Assembly: GCA_015227615.1 (NCBI GenBank)
Contig: JAALGZ010000001.1
Coordinates: forward strand, 620,001 to 684,000
DNA: 64,000 nucleotides
Direction of reading: 5' to 3'
DNA from: Labyrinthula sp. Ha
Taxonomy: Eukaryota > Sar > Bigyra > Labyrinthulida > Labyrinthulaceae
Below the pieces are notes generated by a model that was given only the letters and a program-made list of their open reading frames with translations, searched no databases and had not been told where the DNA came from. Made by a program: the position numbers and the translations under genes. Below are positions 42,753 through 53,349 of this stretch, piece by piece; the stretch's first letter is position 1, and each line of letters starts with the position of its first letter.

Positions 42753-44300
42753 ATGAGCGGATCTGAAAATGAAGAATTCGAAGAAGATCTTCTACTTGAT
42801 TCGGATGGATCTAATTATGGTGATATAGATTCATCTAAAGAACTCAAGAAGGCAAATTTTTCTGTACTAACTGCATTTACTATCCCTTTGGAAGTTGTGA
42901 ATAAACCAATACTATATTTCAATGAGAAATTCAGTGCAGGATCAATGAAAGGTGCAGTTACTACTTTGCTCGTGTCTATTGTTGGAGCTGGAACGCTTTC
43001 GGTTCCTTTTGCAATAGAACAAAGTGGTTTGTTGGTTGGTTGTTTTCTGTTTGTGCTTGGTGGTATGCTAGCAGCCTTTACACTAAATTTGCTCACCATT
43101 TGTTCCGAGATCTCGGACGAAAGGTCATATGAAAGTATTGCGCGACATTGTTTCGGACACAAGTTCGGCTCGTTTGTGCTGATAAACCTGTGCTTCAACT
43201 TGTATGGTACGGTGGTAAGTTACATGATCGCCGCAGGGCACACGCTTTCAATGGTTCTTGCAACAATCTTGCAAACTCATGATTTGTGGTACGTGCAGCA
43301 GCAATGGGTTATCGGTTTTCTGCTGGTGTTTGTTATCCTCCCATTGAGTCTTCTGCCTTCACTCTCTGCACTGAGATATTCGAGTTTGCTTGGAATGGGA
43401 TTCCTTCTCTACCTTACAGCCATTGTTTCCTATTTTTACTTCCAAGTGTGCTCGTTAAACAGTGCTGTTGGTTTGTCAAATACATCATTTACCTCGCAAT
43501 GTTTTTACGATGAAAAATTTAATTATGATCAGAGGTATAGCCTGTTTTATTCTGGAAATTTTGGATCTACCATTGCTGCACTACCAATCGTCATCTATGC
43601 CTATACTTGTCACCCAAGCTTGTTTCCAATTTTAATTGAACTGAAACGACCAAACCTTCGTCGGATGGGAAAAGTGATTAACAGATCAGTTGGAGTTGGA
43701 TTGCTCGTTTACCTGATAATTGGAACTTGCGTTTACTTGACTTTTGGAGCAGATCTAGAAATCTCAAAAGGAAACTTTTTGTTGAATGACTTCAGAAACA
43801 GTTTTTTCATATTGATTGGATCAGCTGGAATGGGTTGCTCAATTTGTTTAACTATACCGCTTTTGATTGCAACCTTTCGAAATACTCTAGCCCCTGTTGC
43901 CATGAAACAACTCGACTACAGATCTTATCGTAGGTATCTTGGATCAACTGACTTGACTAGATCCTTGCTGCAAGACAACGACTTTGAGAAGACAAGCGAA
44001 AGGATTGCTCCAATCATACCAAAGAAATGGTTTCTCTTAATCACTGTTTTCTTTCTAGTGCTATGCGGTTATCCAGCAATATTTGTTGATGATATTACTG
44101 TTGTTTTTACAATTTTGGGTGCGACTACGAATCCATTGCTAGGATTTGTTTTCCCCTGTATGATGTTTTTAAAATTAACCCAAAACCCGGCAGCTGCTGA
44201 TGACATGGTGGTGAGTGTGACAGGATTTAGGATTATTTCTGTAGTGGTGATACTGCTGATTCCTATACTGTCTATCGCAAGTATTTACTATAAAGTTTAG
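42753..44300 (+). CDS. AAAP/SLC38-type amino-acid transporter
   Basis: 515-aa polytopic protein of the amino acid/auxin permease (AVT/SLC38) family, which moves neutral or basic amino acids across the plasma or vacuolar membrane with protons or sodium. After an acidic cytosolic N-terminus (about 60 residues), the first span carries the family signature GAVTTLLVSIVGAGTLSVPFA. About ten more hydrophobic spans follow, among them FLLVFVILPLSLLPSLSALR, LPIVIYAYTCHPSLFPI and the paired last helices (FILIGSAGMGCSICLTIPLL, then VVILLIPILSIASIYY). Length and order fit vacuolar AVT-like carriers. No intron. The start is the first ATG. It shares a 144-bp divergent promoter with the PT-rich protein gene, so the two may be co-regulated. 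Substrate cannot be told. Confidence 0.88.
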   Translation: MSGSENEEFEEDLLLDSDGSNYGDIDSSKELKKANFSVLTAFTIPLEVVNKPILYFNEKFSAGSMKGAVTTLLVSIVGAGTLSVPFAIEQSGLLVGCFLFVLGGMLAAFTLNLLTICSEISDERSYESIARHCFGHKFGSFVLINLCFNLYGTVVSYMIAAGHTLSMVLATILQTHDLWYVQQQWVIGFLLVFVILPLSLLPSLSALRYSSLLGMGFLLYLTAIVSYFYFQVCSLNSAVGLSNTSFTSQCFYDEKFNYDQRYSLFYSGNFGSTIAALPIVIYAYTCHPSLFPILIELKRPNLRRMGKVINRSVGVGLLVYLIIGTCVYLTFGADLEISKGNFLLNDFRNSFFILIGSAGMGCSICLTIPLLIATFRNTLAPVAMKQLDYRSYRRYLGSTDLTRSLLQDNDFEKTSERIAPIIPKKWFLLITVFFLVLCGYPAIFVDDITVVFTILGATTNPLLGFVFPCMMFLKLTQNPAAADDMVVSVTGFRIISVVVILLIPILSIASIYYKV

Positions 44301-46810
44301 AATAGCTTATGAGAATAAAATTGATTGCTGTTTATCTTTTAAAAAGAGATTATTATACCATAGAGTGTAATAGCTAATCCAGGTAACAGATTACGACTTA
44401 GGACTCAAAAAACTTATTCAGAACCAGTCAAAAGAAATATAGAAAATCCTACTTAGGTCCATTTGCTTATAACAAACATGCAATGATTTCCTTACCTTAG
44501 TAATCACTATACAGGTATGAGGTACGCACTTAGTACTGGATATTCTGTAGCCCCCCAAAAAAAGTGAATATCCTCAGAATTAGGAACTTGGATGCATCAT
44601 GAAAACACATTAGATCTTCAGTCTAGTGCAGATGTTCCAAGTGTTCAAATATTTAAAGCAAATAATGAAAATAAGAGTAGATATTAATAGATAAAAGGCG
44701 GTGGTTGAGGTTCAAGATTGAGGGTCTGTGTGAAGAGAGAACTCAAGTAGCGACGACAAATAACATGGCTACTGTTTGCTGAAAGGTTAGCAGTGTGTGC
44801 ATTATTTCATTTCATTCATGTTACGCTTTAATCGTACCAATTCTTGTTTTATTACTTATATTTTCGTCCTTATGTAAGATCATTACCTACCGTACTATCA
44901 AGCCAGCTACTTATCGTAAGAATTACTCAAGTGAAACCAAAATTTGAAACATTCCTGTTCCTGAATTTATGCTCTGGCGAGTTTTCAGCAAACAGCTCTG
45001 ATCTAAGTGGATTCTTGAACTCTTCAAACTAGGCTACCCATTGTTAGGATCATGATATGGCACATGTCCTTCAAGGTGCGATACTGCCCCAACAGGTAAG
45101 ACAATTACTAGGTACAATGTTTGCTCATAACTGGAAAAGCTTATAATCTGTGGGGAGTATATATATTGAGGTACCTTAGTCTAAATAGAGTACAGAGTAC
45201 TGGAAAAACCAACTATGAATCTAATTTTCGGGTTTCTAGTTAGTTTTCTTCACCAATCATATATAAGCACAGTTGCATCATAATAACCATTCAGAATATG
45301 GATATATTTTTCTACAGTGCTTTTGCCATGTCGGAAGTACTTCTATTCTTATAGCAAAGCCAACCTGAAGAAATTGTATTTGTTACAACTTCAGTAAGCA
45401 CGGGTAGAAAGAGAACCGGAACAAAACATGCATTGGGAAAGATACTTTAGGAAGGAAAAGCAAAGGTAGTTTAGAACTTCTTTCCATAGATGACGCTACT
45501 TGAAAGTAGCAATGAGGGGAAAAAAGAGAGAAAATGGACACAAATGGTAGCGCTAAGTATATAGCAGAAAATGAGAACCAATGAAGGGGAGTTAGAACAC
45601 GATCATTGATATAATAAGGTAAAAAAACAGAACCCGGTCCCTTATTTTATGAAGTACTTAGTTTGCTAACGAGGAGATGAATTGTTATGGGAATAATAAA
45701 TATCATGTTTCCAATATCCTAAGACCTGCTCTGAAGCCCAGGTTTTTTTAATTCACAAGGGGATGGAAAAATGAAATCTTTACATTAAGAAACCTGTTGA
45801 AAATTTACACGAAATCTGTTTTCTCTAGCAGATATGAAAGATCTTCTTGACTAAAATACGAAGTAGTTATAATATTTCTATAATGTTTAAGTAATAACCC
45901 TGAGTTTGTTGTTTGCAATACACTTTCAATTTTCTTAGAACGAAAGGGTTCATCTCACGGTTTGACACCGATGAAGAAAAAAAGAAAATGATGTTTATTT
46001 ATAACCTGCAAGAACAGAGATTTTCTTTTTTTACGAGATGGCGTAAAATTGGCGAGTTCTTTTCGAGCTGCAAACTGTAACAAAGGCAACTAAGCTTTCC
46101 AATTTAATGTTTTTACTAAAGTATACGCACCAAATGAGATTGTAAGTCGGTTTTTTTTCTATTAATGGGCACGTTTTCGTAAGACTAGATGGCGCTATAT
46201 ACTTAAAATAAGTCAAAGATTTCCCAACTAGCTAGATTTAGCTATTTAGTCGATGAAGATAACAATGCAAACAAAGTTCAGAAATACAACTACCTATTGT
46301 TTGACTCCCATTGGTATCTTCAGTCGGTATAACCAGTTGAATGTTCTCAAATACGATTTCAGCCTTTTTTGATCTGCATCTTACTTGGACGAGACATCTG
46401 AACATAAGTCTTTCACTGATGCTCTTCTTTTATAGTGTGGTTTTCGTCATTACTAATAGGTACCGGAGTTGATAAAACTTATGACTAATTATTTAATAAT
46501 TGTGTTCATTCTGATTATCAATAAAAGAATTGAGATTTTGAATATTTTCAAATGGTTCCAATTTTATTCTGCTTGTTAGTTCATTATCAGAATAATGATG
46601 GGCTATGCGGTCCTGTTTTAAATTGCGGAAACTTTCTTACATACTTTCTACACCGTACGCAAATCTTTACGAGTTGGTCACATAACATAGTAATAATCTG
46701 GTAATAGAATATAATTGGACTATGTGATTAATTTTCTGAAACTTTTCGCATGGTGCAAAAATGAAAATTTATTTTTTCAGCTATTTGGCCCAGGATCTTA
46801 TGACGCAGTC

Positions 46811-46926
46811 TTGTATTGATAATCACTTGATCATCAATAATCAATCAAGAAGGTTGGGCAATCATTAGAATCATTCAATAAGAAAAATAAAGATTTGTTA
46901 TTGTTAAATTATCAATAAATCAAATG
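46811..46926 (-). repeat. Diverged dispersed AT-rich repeat, copy A
   Basis: Read on the minus strand it runs from ATTTGATTTATTGATAA to TTGATTGATTATTGAT, aligning along about 105 bp with 52,963-53,069 on the plus strand. A fragment with the same end motif (TTATTGATAATCAGAATGAA) lies at 46,508-46,533. Confidence 0.5.
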
Positions 46927-47033
46927 CGACCTCTGGGTATGGTCGCCTGAAAAACTTCTGTAGTTGGGTTATTTTCTGACTCTAGTATAGCCTCCCACAA
47001 TTGAGTCATAATAGCTATTTACGATCGAGTTCA

Positions 47034-47052
47034 CTGTAAACTCCGTTTACAG
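47034..47052. repeat. Perfect 8-bp hairpin
   Basis: CTGTAAAC, three-base loop TCC, GTTTACAG. No gene starts or stops nearby, so its meaning is open. Confidence 0.5.
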
Positions 47053-48179
47053 AAAACGGTTGTGTCAGCATACGAGTCGGTATGAAAACAACGATATGAG
47101 GTATGTACAAGACTCTTCAGTGGGGTTTAAATTAGTCTTCTGTCGTGAGGTAATGAAGCTAACCCAACGCAGATTCTTTAAATACTGTCGTGAAAATCTA
47201 GAATAATCAACCAAAATTATAAAGTTACGTTCTTTCGTCCTAAATCGGAATCATTCACACAATTGCCCAGATCACTGCGATAACAGGCCAGAATAAATCA
47301 CACAAGCTAGGTTTTGGCTCAAACTCGTACTCACCCAGCAAAAAAATTATTAGTCGAGTTCGAGCAAGATTATGCCCTTTGCATTGGATTTTGGCTGGAT
47401 TCCATTATCTGATCGGTTCTATTAGGGTCTTTAGAGGATGGGTAACGAAATTGAGTTTATACAAGATGTGTATTTGGTAAAAAGTTACCAAATTGTTACG
47501 ATTAAGGTTAGTTGTAAAATCCATTTTGCTGGGTGCGTAGCTATAGAATCTTTGTAGGAATTTGTGCACGCGATGCAAAGGAAGATCACGCACATTAGCT
47601 CTGTAGAAATTGTTGGAGAAGATTGAATACTTTGAACTATGGACGAGAACTTTGTTTCTAGGCATGATTGTCTCTAGTGATGACCCCTGCGAGACATTTT
47701 CGATAACATTTAAAAACTAATCAAGGATTTCTCTATTGTGGAACCGGAATCATATATCCGCTGGAAAAGTGAGGGTGCTAGCAAAGAAAATATTCTCTGG
47801 CCGATATTCTTCTTCAAAATGTAAAAGACCTTTTTGATATACTGTCTAACACTATGGTGAATAAGACTGTGCTTAGACTGTCAACTTGAAAAGTGCTTCT
47901 CAGCTAAGATCGATTTTTTTACTTAATGTTGCTTTTACTTTAATCTAGACAACTACATATTAATAGAGTTACATATCTTTAATGGTAAGAGATGGATCCA
48001 GTTTCTATACACTTAAAGAGGTTCTCAAATAAATTTGTAGCCGTAGATGCCAATAGCTTTATAAAGTTTATAAACAGGAATTACCCTTTCCTCTACTTAC
48101 GTTGACGTATATTTAGATGGATTAGAAGATATTGCATTTTTTTCTCTGGCTTCAACCCCTTCTCTGTAAGTTTATTTGT

Positions 48180-49500
48180 CGTCTGGAATTATTCTTCTGC
48201 AAGTGGTATAGAGCCGTTACTCATGAGTATGGTTAGCTTGTTTATGCAGTATTTAGGACAAATACAGAACAACCACTTGAGGGTTAACGGGTTCAGCAAT
48301 CTTTGTGTAGCATGAGGAGGCCTGGGGTTACAATTCTTGTTACCTCTTCTCCATTTAAAGTTACCAAATTGAAACATGTTTCTCAGCAAATTCTTTTGGA
48401 TATTCTTGGATAACAATAGAGATCTTATTGATTCATTCTTCAGATTTCCAGATCTGGTTATTTATGTATTTCGTTAAGTGCTTTGGAGAAAATGGTGTTT
48501 CCTCAAGTTTCGGTTGCTTGATGAAAACAAGATCCTCTAGCAATTCGAAAATATAAATATGTATCTTTCCTTTATAATACTGTAAGCCTCGCTGTTTCAG
48601 TTTTTTGCGAACTCTGCTAATAATCTGATTCCTTCCACACCTCATAAATCTTTTGAGACTAAAATTGGCATGTTTTTGAAGTTCTCAGTTGTTTCTTATG
48701 AAAGTTCCATTAACACGAAACACGACCTTGGTATTATTTTGTAGAAGGTTGAAGCTTATATTTGTCACTCTTATAACCAGCCACAACCTAAAGTCTCTAA
48801 TTGAAGATTTTTATTAACTTTATGAGCTGTTTATTTTCTATTTTGAACATTATGTCTCGGTATTGTTTCCTTACTTAATAAATTAATTGTCTTTCTTTAG
48901 AGGGGTTTCGGTTAAGAAATGGGCGAGTTGCTAGTGGGATGTGACAATGGACTGCATTCTTTTCAACTTTTCTAAACTTTTTAATCTTTATTTTATTTAT
49001 AGGTTCATGGTGTGGATTTAAGACAACATCCTCATGAGTAATCTTTTGAATGCATAGAGGTATTGTTTCTTCCGTAACAATCTGTTTCATTTCTTGGTGA
49101 AAAAGTACCGGGAGTAACTAAACTGGTGTGACTTACTCTTAGATATGTTCATAATTTATTTCTTTTCAATATACAAAGCTTGAATGTCGAAGCTATCTTT
49201 CCCATGGATGCTTCAAAAAAAGCTCCTCCATCTTTTTCAAGCTCTTAAAGAAAGTAAGGAACTTCTTAATGGTGATGAAAAAGTATATTCATGATGTTTT
49301 CTTCATGTTCGGGTTTTCATTGTAGAAGATTGAGCGTGAGTTGGAGTATCTCTTCCTTGTCAGATAACATGTATTGATGAAAATTAGGTTCAGATTTTTG
49401 ACTAGTAGCTCTTTTTTCAGGTAGAGTGTTAAGGTAGTCCATAGTTTCCATAGATACCTTGCTCTTTTCTGAAGACTTTTGCGTGTAGACAAACCACTAT
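48180..49500 (-). pseudogene. Possible decayed coding relic, tentatively LINE-like
   Basis: Four minus-strand frames of 60-75 codons follow one another. One reads YYKGKIHIYIF ... KHLTKYINNQI, which recalls the LRKIIHIYKQKG ... FKLTTKIIHNRL block of the LINE at 53272-57370 with similar spacing. Flanking frames do not align convincingly, so this may be chance. Confidence 0.25.
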
Positions 49501-50160
49501 TACTGGGATATCTGTTTTATTTCTCTTGTAGAGAGTTTATTTCATTTTCCCCAAGAACTCGTATTTTCTCGAACTTCAACTAATTCTCCATGCGTAAACT
49601 CTTACAAAATGCAGCTATTAGCCTTAACACGTGTTCTAGCAGCCATAGTACTTTTAACTTTGCTAATTACTAAAACATTCTCTTTCAAATTTAAGCCTAG
49701 AAGGACTATTAGGAGCTATTTCATTACTTTTGAATGATTTAACCCTTTAAATGAAGTGATAAACCAAGTTATCAATGAGCAGCACAAGCTTTTGAGCCTG
49801 TTGCTGCCAGAGGTTACCACTTCCTGCAAGGCTAGCAAGTCTGAATGGCCAGCTAGAGTTTGAAACTCAGGGACGCGAATTTCAGTAAGGTTAAGGCCTT
49901 GGCATTCACTGTGGCTATATATGTAGCATCCAGCTATATTCTTCCGCTGCGACAGAAAAAACCTTTATATTTTTTTACAAGGTGTCGAACTGTCGCTCTG
50001 GTATTACAGATATGTCGTTCCTCCACTATGATATTATATTGATATTTTGTATTTTTTTTAATTTCTAAAAATATATTCATACTCAAAAGTCCTTCCCTTC
50101 TTATTTTATATCAGATTTTTCTTTAGATAAAATATCAAGAAAAAAATACTACTAGATATT

Positions 50161-50527
50161 TCTTATAAGATAACAGAATGTTCTGTTAAGAATTTTCTAA
50201 ATCTCTTTCGTGAGATAACGAAAGTAAACTTCTCAAGAACCTCTTAACAGAATATTCTCGTTAGAGATAGATATTGCTATCGTTTAAACGTTAGAATTAA
50301 CGTTAGTTTAACTGCTTATTTTAGCAAACTATCTACATAAAAAGGCTGGTTTATCGTTAGTTAACGTTTTAATGCAAACGATAGTGATACCTTGTTAGAG
50401 ACGCATATCTGCTAGTTGTTAAGTAGTAAATCTCGCACAATAGGTAGACAAAACCAGTGGAATAACAGCACGAAAGAAGTTATTAGTCAGTAATATGATA
50501 CGGAATAACCATACACAATAACTTCTT
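50161..50527. repeat. Cluster of palindromes and inverted repeats
   Basis: Within 370 bp: TCTTATAAGA (50161-50170); TAACAGAA-TG-TTCTGTTA (50171-50188); CTTTCGT/ACGAAAG with a 6-base loop (50205-50224); AGAATATTCT flanked by CTCTTAAC and GTTAGAG (50242-50266); CGTTTAAACG (50281-50290); CTATCGTTT (50277-50285) pairing with AAACGATAG (50376-50384); AAGAAGTTATT (50474-50484) pairing with AATAACTTCTT (50517-50527). The AACAGAATnTTCT core occurs twice. The cluster ends about 130 bp before the start codon of the EGF-like/multi-pass membrane gene. Confidence 0.75.
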
Positions 50528-50658
50528 ACACAAAGGCAATTATCATTTGCTGTTATAATTTTAACACATTATAAATAAGGTTGGGAAAGTATCGAATCAT
50601 TGAATACTGTGTTGCATACGATATACTTCATTATTACACTAAACAAATAAATAAGAAA

Positions 50659-51769
50659 ATGTGCTTGACTATAACAGGAGAAGAAGAACCAAAAAACAAA
50701 CTATGCGGAGCTCATGGAACATGTGTAGAAAGAGAATGTGTTTGTGAATCTGGATGGATTCCTGTATTAGACTTTGCCCCTAACCTTGCTAGTGGCAATG
50801 GAGCTGAAGAACTTTTCAAAAATTACTTTGGTGACGGAAATCAGACTTCTTTCAAAGATTTTAATGCTATTTTATACAAAGCTGCACCTTGTGTTGGCAA
50901 TGAAGCTCTACTAGAAACAGAGTTCATAATTGGAACAATTGCAAACTTATTTTGTCTTGGATATGTTTTTTATTTTCCTACAAGAAAAGATAAACACTTT
51001 AGACTATTGAAAATTGCAGCACTTTTCATTGGATTAATCTACACAGGAATGAAATTTATCTTAGGAGAAAGAGCTGTTTATCCATATTATGTTTCTACAT
51101 CACTATTATTTGGTCTTTTCATAATTTTGATGAATACTGTTACTTCTGTTTATTTTTATAGATATGCAAAGTATCACTTAGGAAAAGCAAAGTTGATGTA
51201 TTCACTCAGGGTTAAATTTTATGGAATTGACGTAGAAACACTGTTCAAGTATCAAATTTCTTTTCTATTTTTTTTTCATATTCTTGTGTTTTCTGGTACT
51301 TATCTATTACCAACAATTTATTTATCTATTAACAAAGAAGAAAACAAGTTTTCATTCGAAACGATGAAAACCTTATGGAAAATTCAATTTTCTCAATATG
51401 TTATTTCAATTATAGCTGCACTTTATTTTATTGGAATCTGTAATATCATTCTTGGTGCGCTATTGAAGGATTTGAAATTACTTTCTGCAGCAAGAACCCA
51501 CTATACTCAAGACAAGGGAAGTTTGTTACGAGGTGGGACATCGGACTCAAGATCTGTAAGTCTTCACAATATGATTGAACATACGTCCAGGATAAAATTT
51601 CTACTCACCGCTTGGTTTTCAATTGGAGTTATATTTTTTTTATTTGTAACTATTGTTCCCGGAGCAGAATATTCAATTTTTTATGTTACACCTATACAAC
51701 TTGGTATATTTATTATTATATATTATTTTAGGTATTGTTTTTCCTATACTTTGTATTTTATTAAAATAA
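50659..51769 (+). CDS. EGF-like, multi-pass membrane protein, unrecognised
   Basis: 360 aa if a 28-nt intron near the 3' end is removed, 371 aa if not (stop then at 51774). The first ATG is 50659; the frame is open upstream but only to a TTG at 50581. Residues about 16-36 form a short cysteine-rich EGF-like loop, CGAHGTCVERECVCESGW, followed by an extracellular-looking segment. About seven hydrophobic spans follow (for example NLFCLGYVFYFP, LFGLFIILMNTVTSVYFY, QISFLFFFHILVFSGTYLLP, SIIAALYFIGICNIILG, FLLTAWFSIGVIFFLFVTIV). A cytosolic loop before the last two spans is rich in R and S. No signal peptide is visible before the EGF-like part, so an upstream exon may be missing. I do not recognise the family; a receptor or sensor is only a guess. 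Confidence 0.65.
51704..51731 (+). other. Probable 28-nt intron near the 3' end of the EGF-like membrane protein gene
   Basis: Starts GTATATTTA and ends TTTTAG, fitting the GTA...TAG pattern of the other introns here. Splicing gives TPIQLG-IVFPILCILLK and a stop at 51769. Without splicing the frame is also open, so RNA evidence is needed. Confidence 0.5.
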
Positions 51770-53258
51770 AATAATTTTGACAATCAAGTCTAAAACTGAG
51801 TTCTTGAAATATAACTGTTGTTGAACTTAGGACAGGATATCTTATTGAAAATAAAAAATTTTTAATCAAGTTAGATTTGCTTTTTGTTTCAAATAATTTG
51901 AACCCTCGAATAAACAGAAAAGCACCTGGAAAAATACCAAAATGCTATTATAAATTTAATTATATATCTTATATAAATCTGTCTTTGCTGCATTTTTTTA
52001 AGAATATAAGTTTAGAGATTCTTGTCTTTGGATGCAAACCACGTGAATCTCGTTATTTTTTCTATCTGCTGCAAAAACAAAAAAACATTAAGAAATTGAC
52101 CATATATTATTTAGTTCACAGGTAGAAAAACTTGCTTCTTATTTCCACCTTATTCCATACTAGATTCTTTTATGTGAAAAGTAGATGAAGTCATCGGTTT
52201 TTGAGAATCTATAGATAAATCCTTGAGAGTTTGCTTTGGATTTTCTTGTTCAAACAAGCAACAGAGCCATCTTGTTACGTTCTGCTATTTTTTAGATTAT
52301 TATATAGTTACTTTTTGTGAAAAAAAGAAAATTAGCGGAATATTTAACTGTTTTCCTGAATAAGTACATGTATCAATAAACTTTGTTAAACTACGGAAAA
52401 GCTTTCATTTGAATTCAATAGGGAGTGAGGAATATTTGTTTAGGAAACACATTATAATACTTAATTTATAAAGAAGGACAAGTATAGAATCTAAATATAT
52501 TTTGTACAAAGGTTGAAGAAGAAATGTGTGAAACAAACTCGCTGTTAGTACTCTGATCAAACTAGCGGCATGCTCCATAAGTTGTGAGTCAAGAGTCCTG
52601 CCCTTTACTAAGGATTTTCATGATATACCTAACTCACCATCGTGCATGCAGGGAGTTGTATTCCTAGCCCTTTACCCTATAGAAAGAGATTTCATAATAA
52701 CTACCGCACGATTTCTTGGTAGGTTTAAATCAGAGTTTGGAATCGAAAAAGTTTCCAAAGAGTTTTCCCAAGGTAATGTTTCCCATTCCGTTTTCCCTTC
52801 TAATGGTGATTTTACCCATCCCCCGCCTCATGTATTTCCCGAGGCTTTCGTGCTTCCCTGCCACATTTCTCGCAGACTCCAAATTAATGCACCGCCACAC
52901 CAACGCAACGAAGCCCCTTGGCAGTCTATTTGAACTTGATTTTTGCTGTGGCTAGGGATTAAATTTGATTTATTGATAAATCATCAATAAAAATGTTACC
53001 CATATTTTTTTTATTGGTTAATTCTGAAAATTTACTAACCGTTTGGATTGATTATTGATAATCAGAATGAAATCAGAATAATTTGATAAAAATCAAAAAC
53101 CCAATTCTTTTTCTTGAAAATAAGAATCAAAATGACTGCCAAAGAATTATTGGAACTTTGTGTCAAACCCGATACTTAATTACTACTCAAAGCTTTTTTC
53201 CACGGAAGCATTTTCTACAGAAAAAATTCTTCCTATAGGCTACAGCGCACTCTAACTA
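51770..53258. other. Intergenic region without a supported gene
   Basis: 1.5 kb. The overlapping frames at 52646-52955 are in one of the few GC-richer patches but show no motif. The right part holds the second copy of the dispersed AT-rich repeat. Confidence 0.5.
52963..53069 (+). repeat. Diverged dispersed AT-rich repeat, copy B
   Basis: Aligns with the minus strand of 46,811-46,926. Both copies start ATTTGATTTATTGATAA and share GATTGATTATTGAT near the other end. It continues into ATTGATAATCAGAATGAA, also found inverted near 46,514-46,533. Confidence 0.5.
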
Positions 53259-53271
53259 TTTATCTGCTAAA
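53259..53271. repeat. Decayed left target-site duplication of LINE copy 2
   Basis: TTATCTGCTAAAA, 10 of 13 matches with TTATCTAGTAACA at 57371-57383. Confidence 0.6.
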
Positions 53272-53349
53272 AATTTTGGGCACGAAGCAAGAAAAACAGT
53301 TATATGTCCTTGCCTCAATGGAATTGATCGACTCCGACCTCCACAGAGG

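Larger units (their letters stand above)
44301..50658. other. AT-rich gene desert with repeats
   Basis: 6.4 kb without a supported gene. It holds two relics of a dispersed AT-rich repeat (46,500-46,560 and 46,811-46,926), a perfect hairpin at 47,034-47,052, a stretch (48,180-49,500, minus strand) with frames faintly like LINE reverse transcriptase, and the palindrome cluster at 50,161-50,527. No tRNA or rRNA seen. Confidence 0.55.

Noticed and set aside
52646-52955. Two overlapping frames in a GC-richer patch.
   Set aside because: They overlap in different frames, have no motif, and resemble shadows of unconstrained sequence.
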